Source: Luminiphilus sp.
GTDB lineage: Bacteria > Pseudomonadota > Gammaproteobacteria > Pseudomonadales > Halieaceae
Direction: 5' to 3'
NCBI GenBank assembly: GCA_029253705.1
Contig: JAQWYY010000094.1
Location: 1-33,546 of the forward strand
DNA length: 33,546 nt
Numbering within the stretch: the stretch's first letter is position 1; every line of letters starts with the position of its first letter. Below the pieces are notes generated by a model. The model searched no databases, was not told where the DNA came from, and worked only from the letters and a program-made list of their open reading frames with translations. A program made the translations under genes and the position numbers. Shown one piece after another: positions 27,356 through 33,546 of this stretch.

Positions 27356-28071
27356 CACGACAGTACCTCAATTAAAAAATCATCCATCGCTCGGTAAGCG
27401 CGCCGGCTAGCTGAGGCACTATAGACGGTACCAAAGTCTGGGTCATTCGCCTCAGGGTTAGTGAACGCATGCAGCGTTTGGCCGTACGCATGCAACTGCC
27501 AGTCACAGCCAGTGGCTGTCATTTCAGTGGCAAACGCTATGACCTGATCGGGCGGGACCATGGGATCATCGTAGCCATGCAGTACCAGCACTTTGGCCTG
27601 CAGATTCGGCTCTGATAGGTTATCCGCAGGCAACAATAACCCGTGCAAGGAAACCACTCCGGCTATGTCTTGCCTTGATCGAGCCAAGTCAAGCACGCAG
27701 AGCCCGCCAAAACAAAAGCCAATAGCAGCAACTGGCTGATTGTCTGCCTCGGGCTGTGCCCTAATCGCGTCTACGGCTGCTCCAATACGTGCCTGCAATA
27801 TGGCTCGATCTGACATCACGGGTGTCATCAAGGCAGTGCACTCTTCCTTGTCAGCGCCGACCGCGCCTCCACCATACATATCAATGGCTAAACCCACGTA
27901 ACCGAGGTCAGCAAGTCGCAATGCTTGCTCACGCTCAAAATCAGTACAGCCCGCCCAAGTAGGCGCCACCAATACGGCGGGCCTAGGACCCAGCGCATCG
28001 TCCCAAGCCATCGTGCTATTTAAAGTGACCCCAGCGGATTCATAGGCCACCTCACGCGTCTGTATTGTCAT
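27355..28071 (-). CDS. Dienelactone hydrolase family protein
   Basis: This 238-residue alpha/beta hydrolase has the DLH triad in register with the classic enzyme: Cys120 in AIGFCFGGLCVL, Asp168 in LHGYDDPMVPP and His201 in GQTLHAFTNP. The position of the usual active-site Glu of true dienelactone hydrolase reads APTWAGCTD, so the natural substrate is probably not dienelactone. The start at ATG 28071 is supported by AGGAG 9 bases upstream; a longer frame from 28110 begins inside a hairpin and is rejected. The methyltransferase follows with a TGATG junction, so the two form an operon. Confidence 0.88.
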   Translation of the reverse strand: MTIQTREVAYESAGVTLNSTMAWDDALGPRPAVLVAPTWAGCTDFEREQALRLADLGYVGLAIDMYGGGAVGADKEECTALMTPVMSDRAILQARIGAAVDAIRAQPEADNQPVAAIGFCFGGLCVLDLARSRQDIAGVVSLHGLLLPADNLSEPNLQAKVLVLHGYDDPMVPPDQVIAFATEMTATGCDWQLHAYGQTLHAFTNPEANDPDFGTVYSASASRRAYRAMDDFLIEVLS

Positions 28072-28086
28072 ACCTTGCTGCTCCTG

Positions 28087-28110
28087 AAAAAATCGTGTCC
28101 CAGAGGACAC
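28087..28110 (-). terminator. Terminator-like hairpin in the leader of the hydrolase gene
   Basis: On the minus strand GTGTCC and GGACAC pair perfectly around a TCTG loop, followed by GA and TTTTTT. It lies after a TATACT box (28143-28148) and directly before the AGGAG ribosome site (28081-28085). It may end transcripts from the acyltransferase gene or attenuate the hydrolase gene. Confidence 0.45.
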
Positions 28111-28142
28111 ATAGCCTGTCGTCCAAACTCAATGGTGTGCCA

Positions 28143-28148
28143 AGTATA
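28143..28148 (-). promoter_or_regulatory. Candidate -10 box for the hydrolase-methyltransferase operon
   Basis: TATACT lies on the minus strand in the 128-base gap after the acyltransferase stop. The -35 position is weak. The start point would be near 28136, placing the hairpin at 28087-28110 inside the leader. Confidence 0.4.
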
Positions 28149-28199
28149 GCTTTGGCGCAAACCTAAAAATAATCACCAAGTTTCAGAACCCAATTTAAA

Positions 28200-28952
28200 T
28201 CACTGAGACTGTCTGTATGCTAGAGGATCTATCACCCGCATTTCAGCCTCGATCCACGCCTCGACTCTAGCCATCAATTCTATGGGAGATTCGCCCGCCA
28301 ACGCGACTATAGGTGCGCCAATAGACATATCGATAACACCCGGTGTAAAGCGCCAACTTTTTCTTGGCCAACATCGCCCCGAGGCCACCGCTATCGGGAT
28401 GATTTTTGCCCCCGTTGCGAGCGCCAAACGAGCGGCACCGTTTTTATAATCCCCCTGCCGCCCCCTGTGCGTTCGCGTACCCTCAGGAAACATAATGATC
28501 CATTTCCCCTTATCCATGAGTTTGACACCCAAATCAGCCACTTTGATCCAGGCCTGACTCCTAGCGCTACGATCTATATGCACCATATCCAGCCTTGCCA
28601 TCGCCCATCCGAAAAAGGGTATTAGAAGAAGCTCACGCTTGAACACATAGGCTAGTGGATGAGGCGTCATACTTGGAATGAAAAATGTTTCCCAAGTAGA
28701 TTGGTGCTTAGGGCACAAAATAATGCGCTGGTTGTCCTCCTCGTCTGGTAGGTTCTCAAGCCCCAAAACACGGTATTTAACGCCACCGATCCAACGGACT
28801 GCAAAAATTGCGCCGTATAGATAGGGTTGAGCAAACCACCACCACAAGCGCTCTGCACTAACAAAAAGAGAAAAAACTAGTAAAAGCGTCCCCACTGGGA
28901 TAACTGAGATCGCAATCCACAAAAACGTCAGCAGTGACCTAATCATTCTCAT
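28200..28952 (-). CDS. 1-acyl-sn-glycerol-3-phosphate acyltransferase family protein (PlsC-like)
   Basis: This 250-residue membrane acyltransferase has a hydrophobic N-terminus (about 7-31) and the acyltransferase motifs in order: KHQSTWETF (His83, with Glu88 where the HX4D motif normally has Asp), then IDRSARSQA, FPEGTRTHRGRQG (155-167) and IIPIAVASGRCWP. The HQSTWE form is known in a PlsC subgroup of beta- and gammaproteobacteria, so it is probably active. The expected role is acylation of lysophosphatidate in phospholipid synthesis. It is divergent from the gene at 29099 with a shared 146-base gap. Confidence 0.9.
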   Translation of the reverse strand: MRMIRSLLTFLWIAISVIPVGTLLLVFSLFVSAERLWWWFAQPYLYGAIFAVRWIGGVKYRVLGLENLPDEEDNQRIILCPKHQSTWETFFIPSMTPHPLAYVFKRELLLIPFFGWAMARLDMVHIDRSARSQAWIKVADLGVKLMDKGKWIIMFPEGTRTHRGRQGDYKNGAARLALATGAKIIPIAVASGRCWPRKSWRFTPGVIDMSIGAPIVALAGESPIELMARVEAWIEAEMRVIDPLAYRQSQ

Positions 28953-29084
28953 ACTTGCACTACCTGGCTACCCGTTTCACCGGCAGCACCGCTCAGTCTC
29001 CTAAACACGGCATTTAACCAGAAAAATTGATATCACGGGCAATCCTTAACAAAGCTATTGAATGATCTATCCGATAGGGGTCGG

Positions 29085-29090
29085 TATACT
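29085..29090 (+). promoter_or_regulatory. -10 box immediately upstream of the small basic protein gene
   Basis: GGTATACTGCGCGGTA is followed at once by ATG, so TATACT ends 8 bases before the start codon and the message is probably leaderless. TTGAAT at 29058-29063 is 21 bases away, too far for a normal -35. A small inverted repeat CTATC-C-GATAG (29067-29077) lies just before and could be an operator. Confidence 0.45.
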
Positions 29091-29098
29091 GCGCGGTA

Positions 29099-29437
29099 AT
29101 GAAGCGCGAAATCTACAAACACAAAGCCAACAAGGCTGATTTACGCAACGACCTAGATCGAGATGTAGAGTCTTTTCTTGCCAAGGGCGGGCGAATCGTC
29201 AGTGTTGAAGCCGGCGAGACCGCACTCGAATCGAGGGTGGCGCCTTTGCGCACACCCATTTTCAACGAACCTCGCACGTCTCGCACACCACTAGATGATG
29301 TCGTTGCCACCCTAGATGAACGCCGCAAAACACAATCAAAGCGCCCCCCAAAACGCGGCTTCAAGCCTCAGCCAAAAAAACGCGTGATCTACGATGATTT
29401 TGGTGAGGCTGTACGAACCGTCTGGTCCGAGGACTAA
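29099..29437 (+). CDS. Small basic hypothetical protein with FLxxGGxI motif
   Basis: This is a 112-residue, Lys/Arg-rich soluble protein. Residues about 18-37 (RDVESFLAKGGRIVSVEAG) resemble the FLxxGGxVxxIE motif found in the RNA-polymerase-binding regulator SutA of Pseudomonas and in other small gammaproteobacterial proteins. SutA has an acidic front that is missing here. A disordered, Pro- and basic-rich middle (38-95) ends in KKRVIYDDFGEAVRTVW, a conserved-looking tail. Coding is supported by the lack of an alternative gene and by the promoter set exactly at the ATG. A transcription-related role is only a guess. Confidence 0.75.
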   Translation: MKREIYKHKANKADLRNDLDRDVESFLAKGGRIVSVEAGETALESRVAPLRTPIFNEPRTSRTPLDDVVATLDERRKTQSKRPPKRGFKPQPKKRVIYDDFGEAVRTVWSED

Positions 29438-29504
29438 GATCAAGGTGAACTGCTAACCGGCAGTGATCGTACCTGTCTTCATTCCACATTTATCCCGGGC
29501 CTTC

Positions 29505-30917
29505 ATGATCAAACTCCACGAAGAAATCGCGGTTCAGCGCAGCATTGAAGATTGCTTCCGCTATGTCTCAGATTTCAGAACAGTTTCTGAGTGGGATGCG
29601 ACTGCCCGCACTTCTAGCAAATCCACGCAGGGACCAATAGGGCTGGGGACGCGTTTTATTGTCCACTGCGCGGTCGGTCCAACGAAAGTGCGACTTGAAT
29701 ACGAGATCGTCGACTATTGCCCATGGGCATCGGTTGTGTTGGTGGGGAAAAGCCGATTTTTTGAAGTGAGGGACGTGATTACTTTTACGGAAAAAGAGGC
29801 TAAGACTCACATCAGCTACACCGCAGACTTTAAGTACCACTTGGGGCTTGGCTCATTCGAAAACCGGCTGGAATATGGCATGCGGGACATGGGCAGGAAG
29901 AGCCTTGAAGGGTTAAAAAAGGCCCTCGACACGCCGTCCTCTCCACCCACACTTTCCAAATGTACAGCCAGAGCTGATCGCTGGGTCGCTCCAGGCGTCG
30001 CTATGTTTTCAAAATGGGGATACCGTCGAAGTGTTGCTCAAAGAAAACCCGACTCGACTTTTCTCGATGGACAACACATTGTAATAACGGGAGCCAACAG
30101 TGGTCTAGGACTCGCAACCAGCATCGCGCTTGCGGAATCCGGTGCAGATTTAACACTAATTATCCGCAACCCAAAAAAGCGTGAAGAGCTGCTAACAACC
30201 TTGAAATCTGAGACGGGAAGATCGGACATCACAGTTGAAATCGCAGATCTTTCGCTGATGGCTGATGTAAGGGCAGTCTCTACAAGACTGCTCGCCAAAG
30301 GCAAACCTATTGACGTGCTCATCAATAATGCAGGCGCATTGTTTAACAACTATGCGCTGACCAGCGAGGGCCTAGAACAAAGCTTCGCGCTATTGCTCGC
30401 CAGCCCAACACTCTTGACGCAGACACTTCTCCCTCTGCTAAAGGACCACACCACGCCATCACGAGTAATCAACGTTGTATCAGGAGGCATGTATACGGAA
30501 AAATTGGTCTGCCAGCGGCTGATCATGGCCCCTCCCGAATATCAAGGGGCCCAAGCCTATGCTCGAGCCAAGCGTGCTCTAACCGTGTTGGGTGAACTGT
30601 GGGCAGAGCAATGGCGGGAGAATAATATTATCGTCAACACAATGCATCCAGGCTGGGCAGACACTCCGGGAGTGGCCTCAGCTTTACCCACCTTCCGCAG
30701 CATCACGAAACGCATACTTCGCACATCTGAGGAAGGAGCCGACACTATTATCTGGCTTGCAAGAGCCAAAGAGGCCGGCGATGTGTCTGGCAAGCTTTTC
30801 CTAGACCGGGAACCACGCACTCCCTACCTTCTGGCTAGAACAAAAGAATCTGCTGCCCAACGTGATCAGTTAGAAGACTACATCGACGCACAAATCGACA
30901 GCGCCTCTGAAGCTTAA
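29505..30917 (+). CDS. Fused SRPBCC domain and DHRS12-like short-chain dehydrogenase
   Basis: This is a two-domain protein of 470 residues. An SRPBCC (START-like ligand-binding) domain fills about 1-140, beginning IKLHEEIAVQRSIEDCFRYVSDF. A linker follows, then an SDR domain from about 185 with cofactor loop TGANSGLG (195-202), NNAG (274-277), Ser326, Tyr352 and Lys356 (YARAK). The SDR part closely follows human DHRS12: EGLE, SGGMYTEKL and MHPGWADTPGV. The usual NHLG or NTLG stretch reads LLAS, so the catalytic Asn is Leu297. Its substrate is unknown; lipid or aromatic is plausible. ATG 29505 matches the domain start; GTG at 29463 is in frame and adds 14 residues. Confidence 0.87.
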   Translation: MIKLHEEIAVQRSIEDCFRYVSDFRTVSEWDATARTSSKSTQGPIGLGTRFIVHCAVGPTKVRLEYEIVDYCPWASVVLVGKSRFFEVRDVITFTEKEAKTHISYTADFKYHLGLGSFENRLEYGMRDMGRKSLEGLKKALDTPSSPPTLSKCTARADRWVAPGVAMFSKWGYRRSVAQRKPDSTFLDGQHIVITGANSGLGLATSIALAESGADLTLIIRNPKKREELLTTLKSETGRSDITVEIADLSLMADVRAVSTRLLAKGKPIDVLINNAGALFNNYALTSEGLEQSFALLLASPTLLTQTLLPLLKDHTTPSRVINVVSGGMYTEKLVCQRLIMAPPEYQGAQAYARAKRALTVLGELWAEQWRENNIIVNTMHPGWADTPGVASALPTFRSITKRILRTSEEGADTIIWLARAKEAGDVSGKLFLDREPRTPYLLARTKESAAQRDQLEDYIDAQIDSASEA

Positions 30918-31070
30918 AGCGAGTAACGGTGATTGAAGCGCTGAATGGCCGCAAGACCGACTTCGCAACCTCACATCGGCCCTCAGTTGGAATAAGCTAT
31001 GCCAGGCGCTGGTCTCGATTCGCGACTGCGGATAAGCTGACCATCACACATAGGAAGCTGAGAGTTACTC

Positions 31071-32243
31071 ATGGAAACACCGATCACTCCATTTGAGCCA
31101 AAAATCGAAGATGAAGCAGTTGCTGACCTTAGGCAGCGCTTGAAATTAACTCGCTACCCCGATGAAGAAACCGTTGAAGACTGGAGCCAGGGTATTCCCC
31201 TCGCCTATGTGAGAGAGCTGACCGATTACTGGGCTGACCATTACGATATGGGGCGAGTCGGTGATGCCCTCAATCATTGGCCCAACTTCCACACTGAAAT
31301 CGAAGGTTTAGATATCCACTTTATCTACCAGCGATCGCCACATAGCGAGGCGACGCCGCTGCTGCTAACGCACGGGTGGCCCGGTTCAGTGCTTGAGTTC
31401 CGGCACATCATTGATCGACTCAGCAACCCCACTGAGCACGGTGGTAGAGCGGAAAATGCCTTTCATGTGGTGGCGCCAGCCCTACCTGGCTATGGCTTTT
31501 CAGCAAAACCTCGAGCGTCAGGGACGACTGTGCAGACAATTGCCGAACTGTGGATCGCGCTGATGAAACGCCTAGGACACGAAAAATTTCTAGCTCATGG
31601 GGGTGACTGGGGCTCCCTAGTCACTCAAGCCATCGCCACAGCACCCAATACACCCTGCGCGGGTATACACATTACCCTGCCGGTGGTAGCCCCCGACCCC
31701 GAAACAATGGAGTCACTGTTACCCGAGGAAGTTCGGGCTCTTGAGGCCTTTAACTTTTACCAAGACTGGGACTCCGGCTACTCAAAGCAACAGAGTACCC
31801 GGCCGCAGACGCTAGGCTACGGTCTTGCCGACTCTCCGGTAGGGCAAATGGCCTGGATTATCGAAAAATACGCCCAGTGGTGCGACTGCGAGGTCAATGG
31901 TTTACGACATCCTGAAAACGCCATTGCTCGCGATGAGCTTCTGGACACCGTCATGCTTTATTGGCTCACTAATTCAGGAGCCAGCTCGGCACGCTTGTAT
32001 TGGGAAAGTTTTAATAATCCGGACATGTCTGAGGTCGAGTTATCAACCGCTATTTCTCTCTTCCCCAATGAAATCTTCCGCGCCAGCGAACGCTGGGCAC
32101 GTAAAAAATTCATACAGCTGCATTATTTCAATGATCAGATCAATAAAGGTGGCCATTTTTCTGCGCTTGAAGTTCCCAACATACTGGCACAGGAATTATG
32201 GCAATGGCGCGATCAGCTTCGCTCACTAGGGGTCATTGCGTAA
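31071..32243 (+). CDS. Epoxide hydrolase, microsomal (EPHX1) type
   Basis: This 390-residue protein has an N-terminal EHN domain (about 5-110) and an alpha/beta-hydrolase core. The oxyanion turn is HGWPGS (101-106), the nucleophile Asp179 is in AHGGDWGSLV, the acid is Glu334 in FPNEIF and the base is His362 in KGGHFSALE. The Glu-to-His spacing of 28 is close to the 27 in the mammalian enzyme. Tyr310 in RLYWESF fits the lid tyrosine that activates the epoxide. It would open an epoxide to a diol, but the substrate is unknown. GAGAG lies about 7 bases before the ATG. The stop overlaps the thioesterase start (TAATG). Confidence 0.93.
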   Translation: METPITPFEPKIEDEAVADLRQRLKLTRYPDEETVEDWSQGIPLAYVRELTDYWADHYDMGRVGDALNHWPNFHTEIEGLDIHFIYQRSPHSEATPLLLTHGWPGSVLEFRHIIDRLSNPTEHGGRAENAFHVVAPALPGYGFSAKPRASGTTVQTIAELWIALMKRLGHEKFLAHGGDWGSLVTQAIATAPNTPCAGIHITLPVVAPDPETMESLLPEEVRALEAFNFYQDWDSGYSKQQSTRPQTLGYGLADSPVGQMAWIIEKYAQWCDCEVNGLRHPENAIARDELLDTVMLYWLTNSGASSARLYWESFNNPDMSEVELSTAISLFPNEIFRASERWARKKFIQLHYFNDQINKGGHFSALEVPNILAQELWQWRDQLRSLGVIA

Positions 32244-32914
32244 TGAGCAAAAGCTTTACCTCTCCCTTCATCACCGAGGACATTGACGATGAACATAGTG
32301 AATACTGGATGGCGCGTCGGCAAATCGCCATTGCCGTAAACACGCTAATTGAAGCAGCCACCACTAGTGACATCGATCCGTCTGAAGCCAGTAGCATTGC
32401 AGATAGTATCGACAACATTAGTGCCCAACTCAAAAACCGTCGGCAACTCAAAGGGGTTATTGCCCACGCTAACGCCTACGGTAGCTATCCCGTAGCCAAT
32501 CACGAAATGTTATGTGTGGGGGGCGTAAGTCATCCCATGTCGCCTGGGTTGCGCCACTGGTTCGATGGGGACAAGGTTTACGGTACCGTAACTTTTAATT
32601 GGTCCTATGAGGGTCCACCCAACCACGTACACGGTGGTTGGGTGGCTGCGATCTTGGACCATTTTATGGGTATGGCTCAGATCCATGCGGGCAATGCTGG
32701 CATGACCGGAGGGCTTGATATCCGCTACCGAAGACCAACCCCTCTAAACTGCGAGTTAGACCTGGTTGCAAGCCTTGTCCTCTTATCCGAACGCAAGATG
32801 AAGGTCGAAGCCGAGCTCAGCTATGAAGGACAGATTACAGCCTCAGCAAGCGCAGTTTTTATAAAACCCCGCACCGCTATTTTCACAGAGGGCGTTAGTA
32901 CCACAGCCCTCTGA
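32243..32914 (+). CDS. PaaI-like hotdog thioesterase
   Basis: This 223-residue protein has an N-terminal helical extension of about 95 residues and a single hotdog domain. The core is PNHVHGGWVAAILDHFMGMAQ (126-146), with the HGG turn and Asp139 of the PaaI/4HBT class; TGGLDIRYRRPTPLN forms the next strand. Members cleave acyl- or aryl-CoA thioesters. The front extension is longer than in plain PaaI. ATG 32243 shares a base with the epoxide hydrolase stop, so translation is coupled, and the pair likely acts on products of one pathway. A longer frame from 32198 would read into the hydrolase and is rejected. Confidence 0.88.
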   Translation: MSKSFTSPFITEDIDDEHSEYWMARRQIAIAVNTLIEAATTSDIDPSEASSIADSIDNISAQLKNRRQLKGVIAHANAYGSYPVANHEMLCVGGVSHPMSPGLRHWFDGDKVYGTVTFNWSYEGPPNHVHGGWVAAILDHFMGMAQIHAGNAGMTGGLDIRYRRPTPLNCELDLVASLVLLSERKMKVEAELSYEGQITASASAVFIKPRTAIFTEGVSTTAL

Positions 32915-32927
32915 TCCAAGATCTGCC

Positions 32928-33546
32928 TTACCAATTAAGGCGCATACCGCCTTCAATACCGATCGTCTCAGGCTCGCCGTAGAAGGACATCATCCAAAGA
33001 TTAGCCACGGGCAAATCTCCGACTCTGTACCGCTCATCCGTAAGGTTTTTACCGTATAGCCGTACCCACCAACGTCCATCTTGAGCCGTATAGGTTGCCG
33101 AGGCATTGACCAGAGTTCGCTCGTCAGTAAGCCCGTTATCCGAACCCGGAACCGAGGTATAAGCGTAAACAGCCTCATCCTCGTAGTTCACATTGAGGGC
33201 CAAATCAAGATGCCCACCGGCTATTGGAAGATTGTAAAGAAAGTCCAGATTCCAGGTGCTCTCTGGCGCCCGTGCGACAGGACTCCCCGTAAGGTCGGTG
33301 TCAATGGTGCCGTCAAAATTAGTGTCAGCAACAAACGACTTAAATTCAGCATCTAGGGTGCCCAGACTTCCCATCACGGTGAAGTTGTCGGTTAACAGCC
33401 AGGCTGCCTCAACCTCTAAGCCAGTAACCTCGATCTCAGCGGCATTAAAGTAGCGGGTCTCTTGAAACTCGCTTTCATCAATACCATCACCGTCTCTATC
33501 AGCCGTGATTCGAGCCAGCAGTTGCTGTTGAGAGTCATCGTAGGTG
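32928..33546 (-). CDS. TonB-dependent receptor, C-terminal part (partial)
   Basis: The frame is open to the window edge and ends with TAA at 32928. It encodes about 205 residues of outer-membrane beta-barrel: FNAAEIEVTGLEVEAAWLLTDNFTVMGSLGTLDAEF, WNLDFLYNLP, ALNVNYEDEAVYAYT, TLVNASATYTAQDG and RLYGKNLTDERYRVG near the end. This is the standard C-terminal pattern of TonB receptors, although the last residue is Trp, while Phe is more usual. Two loops carry DxDxDG-like motifs: DRDGDGIDESEF (33465-33500) and DTNFDGTIDTDL (33291-33326). The plug domain and substrate clues lie outside the window. It converges on the thioesterase gene with only 13 bases between. Confidence 0.92.
   Translation of the reverse strand, partial: TYDDSQQQLLARITADRDGDGIDESEFQETRYFNAAEIEVTGLEVEAAWLLTDNFTVMGSLGTLDAEFKSFVADTNFDGTIDTDLTGSPVARAPESTWNLDFLYNLPIAGGHLDLALNVNYEDEAVYAYTSVPGSDNGLTDERTLVNASATYTAQDGRWWVRLYGKNLTDERYRVGDLPVANLWMMSFYGEPETIGIEGGMRLNW

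Noticed and set aside
28072-28110. Longer start for the dienelactone hydrolase
   Set aside because: It begins within the hairpin with T-run, and AGGAG is placed correctly for ATG 28071.
28704-28721. PlsC-like active site with HX4E in place of HX4D as a possible dead enzyme
   Set aside because: HQSTWE is, as far as I know, a regular variant in a PlsC subgroup of beta- and gammaproteobacteria, and the FPEGTR motif is intact, so inactivity is not supported.
1-33546. CRISPR arrays, tRNA or rRNA genes, IS elements, prophage, toxin-antitoxin or defence genes
   Set aside because: No direct-repeat array, cloverleaf-like sequence, transposase, integrase or defence domain was seen on either strand.

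Overview
The window looks like chromosomal DNA of a moderate-GC marine-type gammaproteobacterium. The best guess is the OM60/NOR5 (Halieaceae) group or a close relative. The grounds are the Pseudomonas-like gene order leuC-leuD-leuB-asd-fimV-truA-trpF-accD-folC-dedD-cvpA-purF-metZ, the protein sequences, the TonB-dependent receptor and the acyl-CoA, epoxide and dioxygenase genes at the edges. This assignment is inference from recognised families; no database search was possible. I see no insertion sequence, prophage, CRISPR array, tRNA or rRNA.

Layout. (1) 1-1792, plus strand: the end of an aromatic-ring dioxygenase (alpha tail, then beta subunit), followed by glutaryl-CoA dehydrogenase gcdH, which has a strong AT-rich inverted repeat in front of it. 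(2) 1789-22152, minus strand: an unbroken 20-kb co-directional array. In transcription order it is leuCDB and asd (coupled by 1-4 base overlaps), fimV, truA, trpF-trpB-trpA, accD, folC, a SPOR protein, cvpA, purF, metZ, moxR, a DUF58 gene and tgpA. It joins leucine, aspartate-family, tryptophan, fatty-acid, folate, purine and methionine synthesis to a polar landmark protein and to a MoxR/DUF58/transglutaminase membrane module. (3) 22153-22531: the leuC promoter region plus a likely terminator for rlmL. (4) 22532-28952, minus strand: an acyltransferase; a dienelactone-hydrolase-like gene with a methyltransferase; then two unrecognised lipoproteins coupled to rlmL. (5) 29099-32914, plus strand: a small basic protein, an SRPBCC-SDR fusion, and an epoxide hydrolase coupled to a hotdog thioesterase. 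(6) 32928-33546, minus strand: the C-terminal part of a TonB-dependent receptor that continues beyond the window.

Most of the window is conserved housekeeping DNA, and I found no clear undescribed multi-gene system. The features most worth a second look are the SRPBCC plus DHRS12-like SDR fusion whose usual catalytic Asn is Leu, the unknown lipoprotein pair tied to rlmL, two genes with a -10 box right at the start codon, the two calcium-loop-like motifs in the TonB receptor, and several promoter or leader inverted repeats.
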